DNA of 11,057 bases, taken from assembly GCA_038248745.1 (NCBI GenBank), contig JBBRXC010000049.1:1-11057 (forward strand), in the 5' to 3' direction. The DNA comes from JAENWH01 sp038248745. Its GTDB lineage: Bacteria > Bacillota > Clostridia > Peptostreptococcales > Anaerovoracaceae. The position numbers and the translations under genes were made by a program. Below are positions 1-7,799 of the stretch, piece by piece (the first letter of the stretch is position 1; each line of letters begins with the position of its first letter). The notes under the pieces are model-generated. The model saw only the letters and a program-made list of their open reading frames with translations. It searched no databases and was not told the origin of the DNA.

Positions 1-458
1 ATATCAGTTTGTTTAAAGCCTTTTTCGCCAAAATAGATGCCACCTGTTAATTCTCTCACAACGACGATATCTAGGCCGCCTGCAACAATCTCCGGTTTTA
101 AGGGGCAAGCTTCTGACAGCTCTTCAAAAAGGATAGCCGGTCTGATGTTCGCAAACAGACCAAGTTCTTTGCGAAGACCAAGCAGTGCTCTCTCCGGTCT
201 TTGATCGCCCGGTAGGACATCCCATTTCCAGCCGCCAACGGCGCCTAGAAGCACAGCATCACTTGATTTGCAGACAGTTATTGTTTCTTCTGGCAAACAT
301 TCTCCAGTGGCATCAATGGCGGCACCGCCAGCAAGGACTGTTTTGCATTCAAAATGATGGTCATATACCTGACCAATTTTATCTAAAACTCGAACCGCTT
401 GTTGCACAACATCTGGACCAATGCCATCTCCTGGAACAAGCGCTAATTTAATATTCAT
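1..458 (-). CDS. leuB: 3-isopropylmalate dehydrogenase, N-terminal part (runs off the window edge)
   Basis: NAD-dependent enzyme that oxidises and decarboxylates 3-isopropylmalate to 2-ketoisocaproate, the third step of leucine synthesis, in the cytoplasm. I translated the minus strand by hand from the ATG at 458; the frame stays open for 152 residues to base 1. Visible family motifs are LVPGDGIGP at residues 7-15, GGAAIDATG at 44-52, ERALLGLRKELGLFANIRP at 89-107 and RELTGGIYFG at 135-144. They include the three substrate-binding arginines (here R96, R106 and R135) expected from the family. The usual length is about 355 residues, so about 57% lies outside the window. An AAGGAG site 8 nt before the ATG fixes the start. 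The gene follows leuD by 20 bp and should be the last or a late gene of the T-box-controlled leu operon. Confidence 0.96.
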   Translation of the reverse strand, partial: MNIKLALVPGDGIGPDVVQQAVRVLDKIGQVYDHHFECKTVLAGGAAIDATGECLPEETITVCKSSDAVLLGAVGGWKWDVLPGDQRPERALLGLRKELGLFANIRPAILFEELSEACPLKPEIVAGGLDIVVVRELTGGIYFGEKGFKQTD

Positions 459-478
459 CTTTTATTCTCCTTGATTAC

Positions 479-958
479 TTATAATATTGAACGAAGTAGC
501 CCGCCCTGATCCATAATATCTTTGATAAAATCGGGAAATGGCAATGCTTGATAGCGCTCGTTTTTTGTCATGTTGATTATTATTCCACTATCAAAGTTGA
601 TTGAAATTTCATCTCCGTCTGAAATTTTTTCACTTGCTTCAGCACATTCCAATATGGGTAGGCCGATGTTTATTGCATTGCGATAGAATATGCGGGCAAA
701 GGTTTTAGCGATGACACAGTCTATGCCGGCTTCTTTAATGGCAATTGGCGCATGCTCTCTTGAAGAACCACATCCAAAGTTGAAACCGCCCACCATCACA
801 TCTCCTTGTTTCACTTTTTTTATGAAATCCACATCGATGTCTTCCATACAGTGAGCAGCCAGCTCCTTGTGATTGGATGTGTTTAAATATCTTGCAGGAA
901 TGATGACATCTGTATCCACATTATCCCCGTATTTATGTACAAAGCCTTTTGCTTCCAT
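479..958 (-). CDS. leuD: 3-isopropylmalate dehydratase, small subunit
   Basis: Small subunit of isopropylmalate isomerase; together with LeuC it converts 2-isopropylmalate to 3-isopropylmalate. It is 159 residues long, the size of the short bacterial/archaeal-type LeuD (about 160-170), and carries the swivel-domain motifs GDNVDTDVIIPARYL (11-25), FGCGSSREHAP (61-71) and FYRNAINIGLP (91-101). The ATG overlaps the leuC stop by one base (TAATG), which suggests translational coupling. Its AGGAGG ribosome binding site lies inside the last codons of leuC, 7 nt before the ATG. Same operon as leuA and leuC. Confidence 0.97.
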   Translation of the reverse strand: MEAKGFVHKYGDNVDTDVIIPARYLNTSNHKELAAHCMEDIDVDFIKKVKQGDVMVGGFNFGCGSSREHAPIAIKEAGIDCVIAKTFARIFYRNAINIGLPILECAEASEKISDGDEISINFDSGIIINMTKNERYQALPFPDFIKDIMDQGGLLRSIL

Positions 959-2220
959 TAGTTAACCTCCTCTGGTCCGCTGAGCTTGCCCGTGATAGCA
1001 GAGGCTGCAGCAACAGCCGGGCTTGCTAGGTAAACTTCTGATTTTACATGTCCCATTCTTCCAACGAAATTTCTGTTTGTTGTTGCAACACAACGCTCTT
1101 CAGCCGCAAGTATTCCCATATGGCCTCCCAAACATGGTCCGCAGGTGGGTGTTGAAACAACACAACCAGCATCGATGAAAATTTCAAGGTAGCCAAGTTT
1201 GATGGATTCCTTATAAATCTGCTGCGTTGCAGGAATGATGATTGCTCTCACATCTCGATGCACATGCTTGCCCTTCAGGATGTCGGCTGCGATAGCCATA
1301 TCTGAAAGCCTCCCATTGGTACAGGAACCTATGACAACTTGGTGGATGGGAATATCTCCTACTTGATCAATGGTTCTAGTGTTGTCTGGCAGATGTGGAA
1401 AAGAGACAGTAGGTCTGATTTCGCTTAAATCAATAGTAATAGTTTTGGTGTAAACAGCATCAGGATCTGGCGCAAAAACTTTATATGGTCTGTTTACTCT
1501 TGCGTCAAGATAGGATGTTGTGATTTCATCAACCATAAATATGCCATTTTTAGCACCTGCTTCAATGGCCATATTTGCCATGCATAACCGGTCGTCGATG
1601 GACAGGTTAATTAAACCTTCACCCATAAATTCCATGGATTGATAAAGTGCACCATCAACGCCAATCATACCAATGATATGCAGAATGACGTCCTTGCCGC
1701 TTACATTTTTTGAAAGTTTGCCAGTAATGTTGAATTGAATGGCTTCTGGAACCTTAAACCAGGCTTCTCCTGTTGCCATGCCTGCAGCCATATCGGTACT
1801 TCCTACACCTGTTGAAAAAGCGCCAAGAGCCCCATACGTACAAGTATGAGAGTCGGCCCCAATAATGCAGTCGCCGGCAGCTACAATGCCCTTTTCAGGG
1901 AGAAGGGCATGCTCAATGCCCATAGCCCCAACATCATAGAAGTGATCTAAATCAAAATGCCTTGCAAAAGTGCGGCATTGCACACATTGTTCAGCGGCCT
2001 TGATATCCTTGTTTGGGGTAAAGTGGTCCATGACCATAGAAATTTTGCTTTTGTCAAAGATCTGGCTGAATCCCGCTTTCTCAAACTCATTTATTGCAAC
2101 TGGAGAGGTAATGTCATTACCAAGCACCATATCCAACTTGGCCCGTATCAGTTGGCCGGCGACCACCTGTTCAAGCCCAGCATGGGCAGCTAGTATTTTT
2201 TGTGTCATTGTCATTCCCAT
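958..2220 (-). CDS. leuC: 3-isopropylmalate dehydratase, large subunit
   Basis: Catalytic, [4Fe-4S]-bearing large subunit of isopropylmalate isomerase, an aconitase-superfamily enzyme. At 420 residues it belongs to the shorter LeuC type rather than the roughly 465-residue E. coli type. The three cluster cysteines are visible: C300 in VIGSCTNGR, and C360 and C363 in TPTCGPCLGG. GADSHTCTYGALGAFSTGVG at 121-140 is the usual substrate-domain signature. The start is the ATG at 2220, with an AAGGAG site 9 nt upstream; two further in-frame ATGs lie within the next five codons, so the start may be a few residues shorter. It follows leuA by 13 bp and overlaps leuD by 1 bp. Homologues acting on related 2-hydroxy-2-alkyl acids (citramalate pathway, homoaconitase) look similar, but the flanking leuA, leuD and leuB make LeuC the best call. 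Confidence 0.96.
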   Translation of the reverse strand: MGMTMTQKILAAHAGLEQVVAGQLIRAKLDMVLGNDITSPVAINEFEKAGFSQIFDKSKISMVMDHFTPNKDIKAAEQCVQCRTFARHFDLDHFYDVGAMGIEHALLPEKGIVAAGDCIIGADSHTCTYGALGAFSTGVGSTDMAAGMATGEAWFKVPEAIQFNITGKLSKNVSGKDVILHIIGMIGVDGALYQSMEFMGEGLINLSIDDRLCMANMAIEAGAKNGIFMVDEITTSYLDARVNRPYKVFAPDPDAVYTKTITIDLSEIRPTVSFPHLPDNTRTIDQVGDIPIHQVVIGSCTNGRLSDMAIAADILKGKHVHRDVRAIIIPATQQIYKESIKLGYLEIFIDAGCVVSTPTCGPCLGGHMGILAAEERCVATTNRNFVGRMGHVKSEVYLASPAVAAASAITGKLSGPEEVN

Positions 2221-2233
2221 ATTTTAAATCTCC

Positions 2234-3943
2234 TTATTTTTCTATAAATGGTACGATTTTGTTCATTCTGTTTATCGCACATACCAAGGCATTCACCGAA
2301 GCATAGATAATATCCTTATGTGTTCCTACGCCCCAATGTATTCGGCCATTTCTATCTGCTATGGCAACGTAGGCAACTGCGGTAGAATCGGATTCTGTTT
2401 CAAGGGCATGTTCGGTATAGGTAACGAAGGTATATTCCATATTGTAAGGCCCATTCATCAAGGCCTTTCTGGTGGCGTCAAGTCTTCCGTTGCCATGCCC
2501 TTGAAGCTGGTATATGTCTCCGTTAATATTTGCAACGACTGTGGTATTAAAGCTTACATCCTTACTGCTTGTGCTAGCAGGGTCTTTCTGAAAGGTAATA
2601 TCTGTAATATCAATTGGATCAAAGCGGTTGATGTATTCCTCATTGAAAATGTGAAACACTTTGGCAGGCGCCAGTTCTTGGTGGGTTTTATCAGAGTAAT
2701 CCTTGATAAAGTAACCAACTTCTTCTTTCATCGCTCTTGGGATGTCATAACCATAATTATTTTCAAGAATGTATGCAACCCCTCCCTTGCCTGACTGACT
2801 ATTAATTCTAATCACATCGGCTTCATATTCCCGACCCACATCGTGAGGATCTATAGGAAGGTAAGGCACACTCCAGGTGCTCAACCCCTTGTCTTCATGC
2901 CACTTCATTCCCTTGGCGATGGCATCCTGATGTGAACCTGAAAAAGCTGCGAAAACCAGACTGCCACCATAAGGCTGACGCGGATGAACGGCAAGATTTG
3001 TAAATCTCTCATAGGTTTCTACGATGTAAGGCATATTAGAAAAATCCAAGCCGGTTGAAACGCCATGGCAGAACATATTCATCGCAACTGTTATAATGTC
3101 AACATTTCCGGTACGTTCCCCATTGCCAAAAAGGGTTCCTTCCACTCTGTCTGCACCAGCAAGAAGGCCAAGCTCAGTATCTGCTACAGCTGTGCCTCGG
3201 TCGTTGTGGGGATGCAAAGAAACAATGACGTTTTCCCTGTCGTGCAGGTTGTCGCTCATATATTCAATTTGCGTAGCATACACGTGAGGCATGGACATAG
3301 CGACAGTTGCAGGAAGGTTTATGATCACTTTTTTATCCGCAGTCGGCTTCCAGATATCTATGACATCATTGCAAATGCTTAACGCAAATTCCATTTCAGT
3401 CCCGGTAAAACTTTCAGGTGAGTATTCAAACCGAAAGTTGGTCTCAGGCATGCCTGCAGCATATTTGTTAAATAGAGTAGCGCCCTCCTTGGCGATCTCT
3501 GAAATTTCATCTTTGCTCATTCGAAAAACCTGCTCTCTTTGGGCAAGAGAAGTGGAGTTATATAAGTGAACAATAGCCTTTTTTATTCCTCTTAAAGATT
3601 CAAAAGTCTTTTCTATTATATGTTCTCTTGATTGGGTTAATACCTGAACTGTAACATCATCAGGAATTAAATCTTTTTCAATCAATGTTCGAAGCAAAGC
3701 ATATTCAGTTTCTGAAGCGGCTGGGAATCCCACTTCAATTTCCTTAAAGCCTAGACTCACAAGGAACTGAAAAAACTCTAATTTTTCTTCTAGATTCATA
3801 GGAACGATCAGTGCTTGATTTCCATCTCTCAGATCAACGCTACACCAGATAGGTGTTTTTTCGACCCTGTCTTTGGTAACCCATTTTGTGGTTGGATTGG
3901 GTGGCATAAAATAGCCCACCTTGTATTTGATGTGATTTTTCAT
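2234..3943 (-). CDS. leuA: 2-isopropylmalate synthase, LeuA type 2
   Basis: First committed enzyme of leucine synthesis: it condenses acetyl-CoA with 2-ketoisovalerate. It is 569 residues long, matching the long LeuA type 2 family (the type known from actinobacteria, also in many Firmicutes) and not the roughly 510-residue type 1. The TIM-barrel catalytic domain shows DLRDGNQ at 37-43, the metal-binding HPHND at 244-248, and GNGERTGN at 273-280. The region after about residue 430 should be the LeuA allosteric domain, where leucine binds in the family. I chose the ATG at 3943 because AGGAAAGGG lies 7 nt upstream. A longer frame opening with GTG at 3997 would begin inside the T-box terminator hairpin and is almost certainly not used. 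First gene of the leu operon, controlled by the T-box leader. Confidence 0.96.
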   Translation of the reverse strand: MKNHIKYKVGYFMPPNPTTKWVTKDRVEKTPIWCSVDLRDGNQALIVPMNLEEKLEFFQFLVSLGFKEIEVGFPAASETEYALLRTLIEKDLIPDDVTVQVLTQSREHIIEKTFESLRGIKKAIVHLYNSTSLAQREQVFRMSKDEISEIAKEGATLFNKYAAGMPETNFRFEYSPESFTGTEMEFALSICNDVIDIWKPTADKKVIINLPATVAMSMPHVYATQIEYMSDNLHDRENVIVSLHPHNDRGTAVADTELGLLAGADRVEGTLFGNGERTGNVDIITVAMNMFCHGVSTGLDFSNMPYIVETYERFTNLAVHPRQPYGGSLVFAAFSGSHQDAIAKGMKWHEDKGLSTWSVPYLPIDPHDVGREYEADVIRINSQSGKGGVAYILENNYGYDIPRAMKEEVGYFIKDYSDKTHQELAPAKVFHIFNEEYINRFDPIDITDITFQKDPASTSSKDVSFNTTVVANINGDIYQLQGHGNGRLDATRKALMNGPYNMEYTFVTYTEHALETESDSTAVAYVAIADRNGRIHWGVGTHKDIIYASVNALVCAINRMNKIVPFIEK

Positions 3944-3961
3944 AGTTTTGCCCTTTCCTGT

Positions 3962-4012
3962 AAAAAAATAAGCCGCCGTCCATTGTGCTTTTTGCACAAG
4001 AGACGAAGGCTT
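3962..4012 (-). terminator. Intrinsic terminator of the leu T-box leader (attenuator)
   Basis: On the minus strand TAAGCC pairs with GGCTTA, CGTC with GACG and TTGTGC with GCACAA around an AAAAA loop. The mismatches are two small internal loops, and the stem is followed by seven T residues (3962-3968). It sits directly between the T-box sequence and the leuA ribosome binding site. Its 5' arm (3998-4008) is also the 3' arm of the antiterminator, so the two structures exclude each other. Confidence 0.92.
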
Positions 4013-4186
4013 AATAGTTGCTTCCGCGGTACCACTCTTATTGGTATTATAAAATACCCACTCATTTTACTTGCTCCAGGGTGAGATGTCTATAAGTTGT
4101 ATGTAATCTTTCACCAACCGATTACTCTCTGAAATACAATAATATAGCTTATTCCTATCATAGCAATTCATATTTAAATAATGTAT
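3962..4186 (-). promoter_or_regulatory. T-box riboswitch leader, leucine-type, controlling leuACDB
   Basis: The T-box core AGAGTGGTACCGCG is at 4025-4038 on the minus strand, matching the conserved AGGGTGGNACCGCG. Just upstream is Stem III, a perfect GGTATT/AATACC hairpin (4043-4058). Stem I is recognisable from the AGAGAG bulge, followed by a GTAATC/GATTAC hairpin whose loop carries GGTTGGTG. Below it TGTAT/ATACA and CTATA/TATAG pair. The specifier position falls in AACTTATAG; CTT (4094-4096) or TTA (4093-4095) would both select tRNA-Leu. The antiterminator forms from AAGAG and GAAG around the T-box, paired with CTTC and CTCTT of the terminator arm. Family knowledge: uncharged tRNA stabilises the antiterminator and lets transcription into leuA continue. 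The exact specifier codon is my inference; the T-box itself is clear. Confidence 0.95.
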
Positions 4187-4192
4187 ACTACT

Positions 4193-4221
4193 AATATAAT
4201 GGACGAAATAGAAGTTGTCAA
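4193..4221 (-). promoter_or_regulatory. Promoter of the leu operon
   Basis: On the minus strand there is a perfect -35 box TTGACA (4216-4221), a 17-bp spacer, and the -10 box TATATT (4193-4198), five of six matching consensus. Transcription should start near 4186, giving a leader of about 240 nt before leuA, which is long enough for the whole T-box structure. Confidence 0.85.
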
Positions 4222-4282
4222 CAAAAAGTTGTAGAAATATACTAACAAATTATATATTTTTTGTGAATAGGCACAAAAAAGA

Positions 4283-4310
4283 TTGACTTTTTTAGGTGAG
4301 AAGGTATAAT
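4283..4310 (+). promoter_or_regulatory. Promoter of the ilv genes
   Basis: TTGACT (4283-4288), a 16-bp spacer, and a perfect TATAAT (4305-4310). The predicted start near 4317 leaves a leader of about 57 nt before ilvB. That leader is AT-rich, with only a weak GGTTT/AAACC hairpin, and holds no T-box and no terminator. The promoter faces away from the leu promoter; their -35 boxes are 61 bp apart, room for a shared regulator site that I cannot identify. Confidence 0.85.
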
Positions 4311-4373
4311 AAAAATGATATCTATTAGCTTGGGTTTTAAATTTTTTAAACCAATTATAAAAAGGAAGATATA

Positions 4374-6038
4374 ATGATGAAGATGACAGGCGCAGAAATG
4401 GTTGCAGAAGTTTTATTGGAGCAAGGGGTGGACACGGTATTTGGTTACCCTGGTGGTGCTGCTTTAAATGTTTATGATGCTTTATACAAATATAAGGGAA
4501 AAATTAGGCACATTCTTACAGCACACGAACAAGGCGCAGCACATGCAGCAGACGGGTATGCAAGGGCAACTGGAAAAGTTGGTGTTGTTATGGCAACCAG
4601 CGGACCTGGTGCGTGCAACCTTGTAACAGGAATCGCAACCGCATTTATGGATAGTATTCCACTGGTTGCAATTACATCAAATGTGGCAGGTGAGTTAATT
4701 GGTAGAGATGCTTTTCAGGAAATATATATTACAGGAGTAACCCTTCCGATCACGAAGCATAATTTTTTTGTCAACGATATAAAGGATTTACCTGATGCAT
4801 TAAGACAGGCCTTTAGAATTGCTCAATCAGGAAGAAAAGGACCCGTTCTGGTTGATATTACAAAAGATGCTTCAGGTATGATGGGGAACTATGAGCCAAA
4901 GGCAGTTTATCCAATAAAAGAATTGCCACAAGTAGACGAGGCGGCACTAGTTGAAATTGCTCATTTAATAAATAAAGCGAAACAGCCAATGGTTTATTAT
5001 GGTGGGGGTGTTGCGGCTTCAGATGGGGGACCTGCTTTGAGGGAACTTCTTGAAAAAGCCGACATGCCGGGAGCTTATACCATTATGGCAGCTGGCATTT
5101 TAGGATATGAGGAGAAGAGAAACCTTGGACTTATTGGTATGCATGGAAATGTTTCTTCAAATAAAGCAGTGGATCAGGCAGATCTGATTCTTGCCCTAGG
5201 GACACGTTTTAGCGATAGAGTCGCTCAGAACATGAAGAAGTTTGGCAGTAAGGCAACCATCGTTCAGGTGGATATAGATGATAGCGAAATAAACAAAAAT
5301 GTTATGGTGGAAAAAAGTCTTGTTTGTGATGTAAATGATTTTTTAGTTAAGATTCTTCCTTTAATAGATAAAAAGGAAAGACCGGACTGGTTTGAAAAAA
5401 TAAATACATGGAAAGAAAATGCATATAAGCCGGTTGATGATGACTCTCGTTTAAAGCCACATCAGCTGATTGAAAAAATATGTTCCATGACAGAAGAAGA
5501 TGCTATTTATGTGACAGATGTGGGTCAGCATCAGATTTGGTCTGCCCAGTTCATTAAACATGTGAATCCAAAATCTTTTCTTACCAGTGGCGGGCTTGGA
5601 ACCATGGGATTTGGATACGGTGCAGCCATCGGTGCAAAAATAGCCTGCCCAGAAAAACGGGTGATTCACATTACTGGGGATGGTTCATTCCACATGAATA
5701 TGAATGAGGCTTGTACAACAGTTACCAATAATCTGCCGATCATATCGGTCATATTTAATAATAAGGTGTTAGGGATGGTCTATCAGTGGCAGGCTGCTTT
5801 TTACGGAAAAAGATATTCAGAGACTACAGTAGAGAGAAAAACGGATTATGTGAAGGTGGCGGAAGGATTTGGCGCAACAGGATACAGGGCCACAAACCTT
5901 GCAGAGTTCGAAAAGGTTTTTGCCAAAGCCCTGAAAGATGAAGGACCTGTTTGGATAGATTGTTTGATTGATAAAGAAGAAAAAGTTCTTCCTATGATAC
6001 CAAATGGTGGTACTGTAGATGATATGATTCTAGGTTAG
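4374..6038 (+). CDS. ilvB: Acetolactate (acetohydroxyacid) synthase, catalytic large subunit
   Basis: Thiamine diphosphate (TPP)-dependent enzyme that joins two pyruvates to 2-acetolactate (towards valine and leucine), or pyruvate with 2-ketobutyrate (towards isoleucine). At 554 residues it is typical in length. The N-terminal pyrimidine-binding domain shows GYPGGAALNVYDAL (24-37) and the catalytic glutamate E52 in AHEQGAAHAADGYAR. ATSGPGACNLVTGIATA lies at 74-90. The C-terminal diphosphate-binding motif GDGSF starts at 436, and FNNKVLGMVYQWQ follows at 461-473. AAGGAAG precedes two adjacent ATGs (4374 and 4377) by 5 and 8 nt; either may be used. The regulatory subunit ilvN follows at once, which separates it from catabolic (single-subunit) acetolactate synthase. 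First gene of the ilv transcript. Confidence 0.96.
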   Translation: MMKMTGAEMVAEVLLEQGVDTVFGYPGGAALNVYDALYKYKGKIRHILTAHEQGAAHAADGYARATGKVGVVMATSGPGACNLVTGIATAFMDSIPLVAITSNVAGELIGRDAFQEIYITGVTLPITKHNFFVNDIKDLPDALRQAFRIAQSGRKGPVLVDITKDASGMMGNYEPKAVYPIKELPQVDEAALVEIAHLINKAKQPMVYYGGGVAASDGGPALRELLEKADMPGAYTIMAAGILGYEEKRNLGLIGMHGNVSSNKAVDQADLILALGTRFSDRVAQNMKKFGSKATIVQVDIDDSEINKNVMVEKSLVCDVNDFLVKILPLIDKKERPDWFEKINTWKENAYKPVDDDSRLKPHQLIEKICSMTEEDAIYVTDVGQHQIWSAQFIKHVNPKSFLTSGGLGTMGFGYGAAIGAKIACPEKRVIHITGDGSFHMNMNEACTTVTNNLPIISVIFNNKVLGMVYQWQAAFYGKRYSETTVERKTDYVKVAEGFGATGYRATNLAEFEKVFAKALKDEGPVWIDCLIDKEEKVLPMIPNGGTVDDMILG

Positions 6039-6049
6039 GGGTGAGGGCT

Positions 6050-6559
6050 ATGACACTTAAGAAAGAAATAATAAGTATTTTGGTTGACAACCAGTTCAAT
6101 GTACTTAGCAGAATCAGCAGTTTAATTGGTAGAAGAGGGTTTAACATTGATACCATTACAGCATCAGCTACTCAAAATCCCGATATTACAAGAATTACCA
6201 TAGGTTTTACGGGAAATGAGCAGTCGTTATCCCAGATTTTAACCCAGATGGCCAAGTTGGAAATTGTAAGGGAAATATATGTGCTGGACCCCAATGAAAG
6301 TGTTTTTCGAGAGTTGTTGCTGATTAAATTAAAGGCAGGTAAGGCAGATAGAGTTGACATTATTGAAATTGTAGACATTTATAGAGCGAAAATAATCGAT
6401 CTATCACAAAACAGCATGATCATTGAACTGACTGGCACCCCTGAAAAAATTGATGGATTTATGAAAATGTTAGATTGTTATGAAATGGTTGAGTTTTGTA
6501 GAACGGGAGTAACAGGCATCCACAGAGGTGTCCGTGAATATACCCGTTTTGAAGACTAG
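6050..6559 (+). CDS. ilvN: Acetolactate synthase, regulatory small subunit
   Basis: ACT-domain regulatory subunit that activates IlvB and in this family gives feedback inhibition by valine. With the chosen start it has 169 residues, the usual length for the two-domain form. The ACT domain covers roughly residues 5-80, with NQFNVLSRISSLIGRRGFNID at 14-34 as its signature. The C-terminal small-subunit domain covers about 85-160. A GTG at 6041 in the same frame would add three residues, but AGGGG at 6037-6041 is placed 8 nt before the ATG at 6050, so I prefer the ATG. It starts 11 bp after the ilvB stop and is surely co-transcribed. ilvN and ilvH are both used as names for this family. Confidence 0.95.
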   Translation: MTLKKEIISILVDNQFNVLSRISSLIGRRGFNIDTITASATQNPDITRITIGFTGNEQSLSQILTQMAKLEIVREIYVLDPNESVFRELLLIKLKAGKADRVDIIEIVDIYRAKIIDLSQNSMIIELTGTPEKIDGFMKMLDCYEMVEFCRTGVTGIHRGVREYTRFED

Positions 6560-6646
6560 GCGAGAACATAAATGGAATTTTGAAATTATCAAACATCGGA
6601 AAAGTAAAATGGACTAAAATGCAGAAGAAAAGAAAGAGGAGAAAAA

Positions 6647-7642
6647 ATGATCACAAAGTATTATGACACAGATTGCAATCTGGGACTTTTAAAAGGGAAG
6701 AAAGTAGCTATTATAGGGTTTGGCAGCCAGGGGCATGCCCATGCGCAGAACTTGATGGAAAGCGGCGTTGATGTTGTTGTCGGTCTGAGAAAAGATTCGG
6801 CAAGCTGGAAAAAAGCAACAGAAGCTGGTTTGAAAGTTGCAGAGGTTGAAGATGCAGCAGCAGCTGGGGATTTTGTAATGATGTTGGTGCCGGATGAAAC
6901 GGCAGCAATCATTTATAACAAACAAGTGGCAAAACATATGAAGGAAGGCGATGTCCTTATGTTTGCCCATGGTTTTAATATTCATTACAACCAAATTCAA
7001 CCTGCAGAATATCTTGATGTGATCATGGTTGCGCCTAAAGGGCCTGGCCATACGGTTAGAACTCAGTATCTTGAAGGAAAAGGCGTTCCAAGCTTAATTG
7101 CTATCTATCAGGATAAGTCGGGAAAGGCAAAAGATTATGCACTTGCATATGCTTGTGGAATTGGCGCTGGAAGAGCTGGAATTCTTGAAACATCTTTTAA
7201 AGAAGAAACAGAGACGGATTTATTTGGAGAACAGGCCGTTCTATGTGGCGGTGTTACAGAATTGATGAAGGCTGGATTTGACACATTAGTGGAAGCTGGT
7301 TATGAACCTGAAATGGCGTATTTTGAATGTGTTCATGAAATGAAACTGATCGTTGATTTAATTAACAGCGGCGGATTTGAAATGATGAGATATTCCGTTT
7401 CAAATACTGCTGAATACGGCGACTATGTAACAGGAAAGAGAATCATTACGGATGAAACAAGAAAAGAAATGAAAAAGGTTCTTCATGAAATTCAAGACGG
7501 GACCTTCGCCAGCAAGTTTGTTGTAGAAATGAACCATGCGAATAAAGCAAGTTTTCTTGCAACAAGAAGAATGGAATCAGAACACCTTCTTTGTAAAGTT
7601 GGCCAAGATTTAAGAAAAATGATGAGCTGGTTAAAGAAGTAA
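6647..7642 (+). CDS. ilvC: Ketol-acid reductoisomerase (class I)
   Basis: Converts acetolactate or acetohydroxybutyrate to the 2,3-dihydroxy acids by Mg-dependent alkyl migration and NAD(P)H reduction. It is 331 residues long, the class I (short) form. Visible motifs are the nucleotide-binding GFGSQGHAHAQN (24-35), the catalytic histidine region FAHGFNIHY (H108), APKGPGHTVR (129-138), metal ligands D191 and E195 in DLFGEQ, and E227 and E231 in FECVHE. The cofactor loop GLRKDSASW (46-54) has an arginine and serines, which in this family favours NADPH; that is inference. An AGAGGAG site lies just before the ATG. It follows ilvN after an 87-bp gap with no visible terminator, so it should share the ilvB transcript. 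Two terminators follow it. Confidence 0.97.
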   Translation: MITKYYDTDCNLGLLKGKKVAIIGFGSQGHAHAQNLMESGVDVVVGLRKDSASWKKATEAGLKVAEVEDAAAAGDFVMMLVPDETAAIIYNKQVAKHMKEGDVLMFAHGFNIHYNQIQPAEYLDVIMVAPKGPGHTVRTQYLEGKGVPSLIAIYQDKSGKAKDYALAYACGIGAGRAGILETSFKEETETDLFGEQAVLCGGVTELMKAGFDTLVEAGYEPEMAYFECVHEMKLIVDLINSGGFEMMRYSVSNTAEYGDYVTGKRIITDETRKEMKKVLHEIQDGTFASKFVVEMNHANKASFLATRRMESEHLLCKVGQDLRKMMSWLKK

Positions 7643-7644
7643 CC

Positions 7645-7681
7645 AAGCCCATTATAAGCAGCCTAGAATGGGCTTGCTTTT
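7645..7681 (+). terminator. Intrinsic terminator after ilvC
   Basis: AAGCCCATT (7645-7653) pairs perfectly with AATGGGCTT (7667-7675), a 9-bp stem with a 13-nt loop, followed by GCTTTT. It begins three bases after the ilvC stop. The T run is short, so termination may be partial. Confidence 0.8.
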
Positions 7682-7732
7682 AGGAACGGTGAAAACCAAT
7701 TTCAGGAGAACCCTACGGGAATAGAAAATTAG

Positions 7733-7762
7733 AAAACGGGCGGGCATTAGCCCGTCTGTTTT
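7733..7762 (+). terminator. Second intrinsic terminator between ilvC and ilvD
   Basis: AAAACGGGCGGGC (7733-7745) pairs along its whole length with GCCCGTCTGTTTT (7750-7762), with two G-U wobbles, around the tetraloop ATTA. The A/T ends of the stem supply the T run. It ends only about 35 bp before the ilvD start, and I see no promoter between them, so it probably lowers ilvD expression and does not fully separate the genes. Confidence 0.8.
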
Positions 7763-7799
7763 AAACTATATTATACTATGTTTGAAAAGGAGATCGATG

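Noticed and set aside
185..451. 88-residue plus-strand frame at the left edge
   Set aside because: It is antisense to leuB, whose minus-strand translation shows all family motifs.
2318..2794. 158-residue open frame on the plus strand
   Set aside because: It lies wholly opposite the 3' half of leuA, has no ribosome site or recognisable domain, and the leuA frame is unmistakable.
4317..4373. T-box or attenuator in the ilvB leader
   Set aside because: The leader is only about 57 nt, has no TGGNACCGCG sequence and no GC-rich terminator stem.
7772..7777. TATACT as a -10 box for ilvD
   Set aside because: No -35 box at a useful distance (it would fall in the terminator stem), and the start would lie at or in the ribosome binding site.
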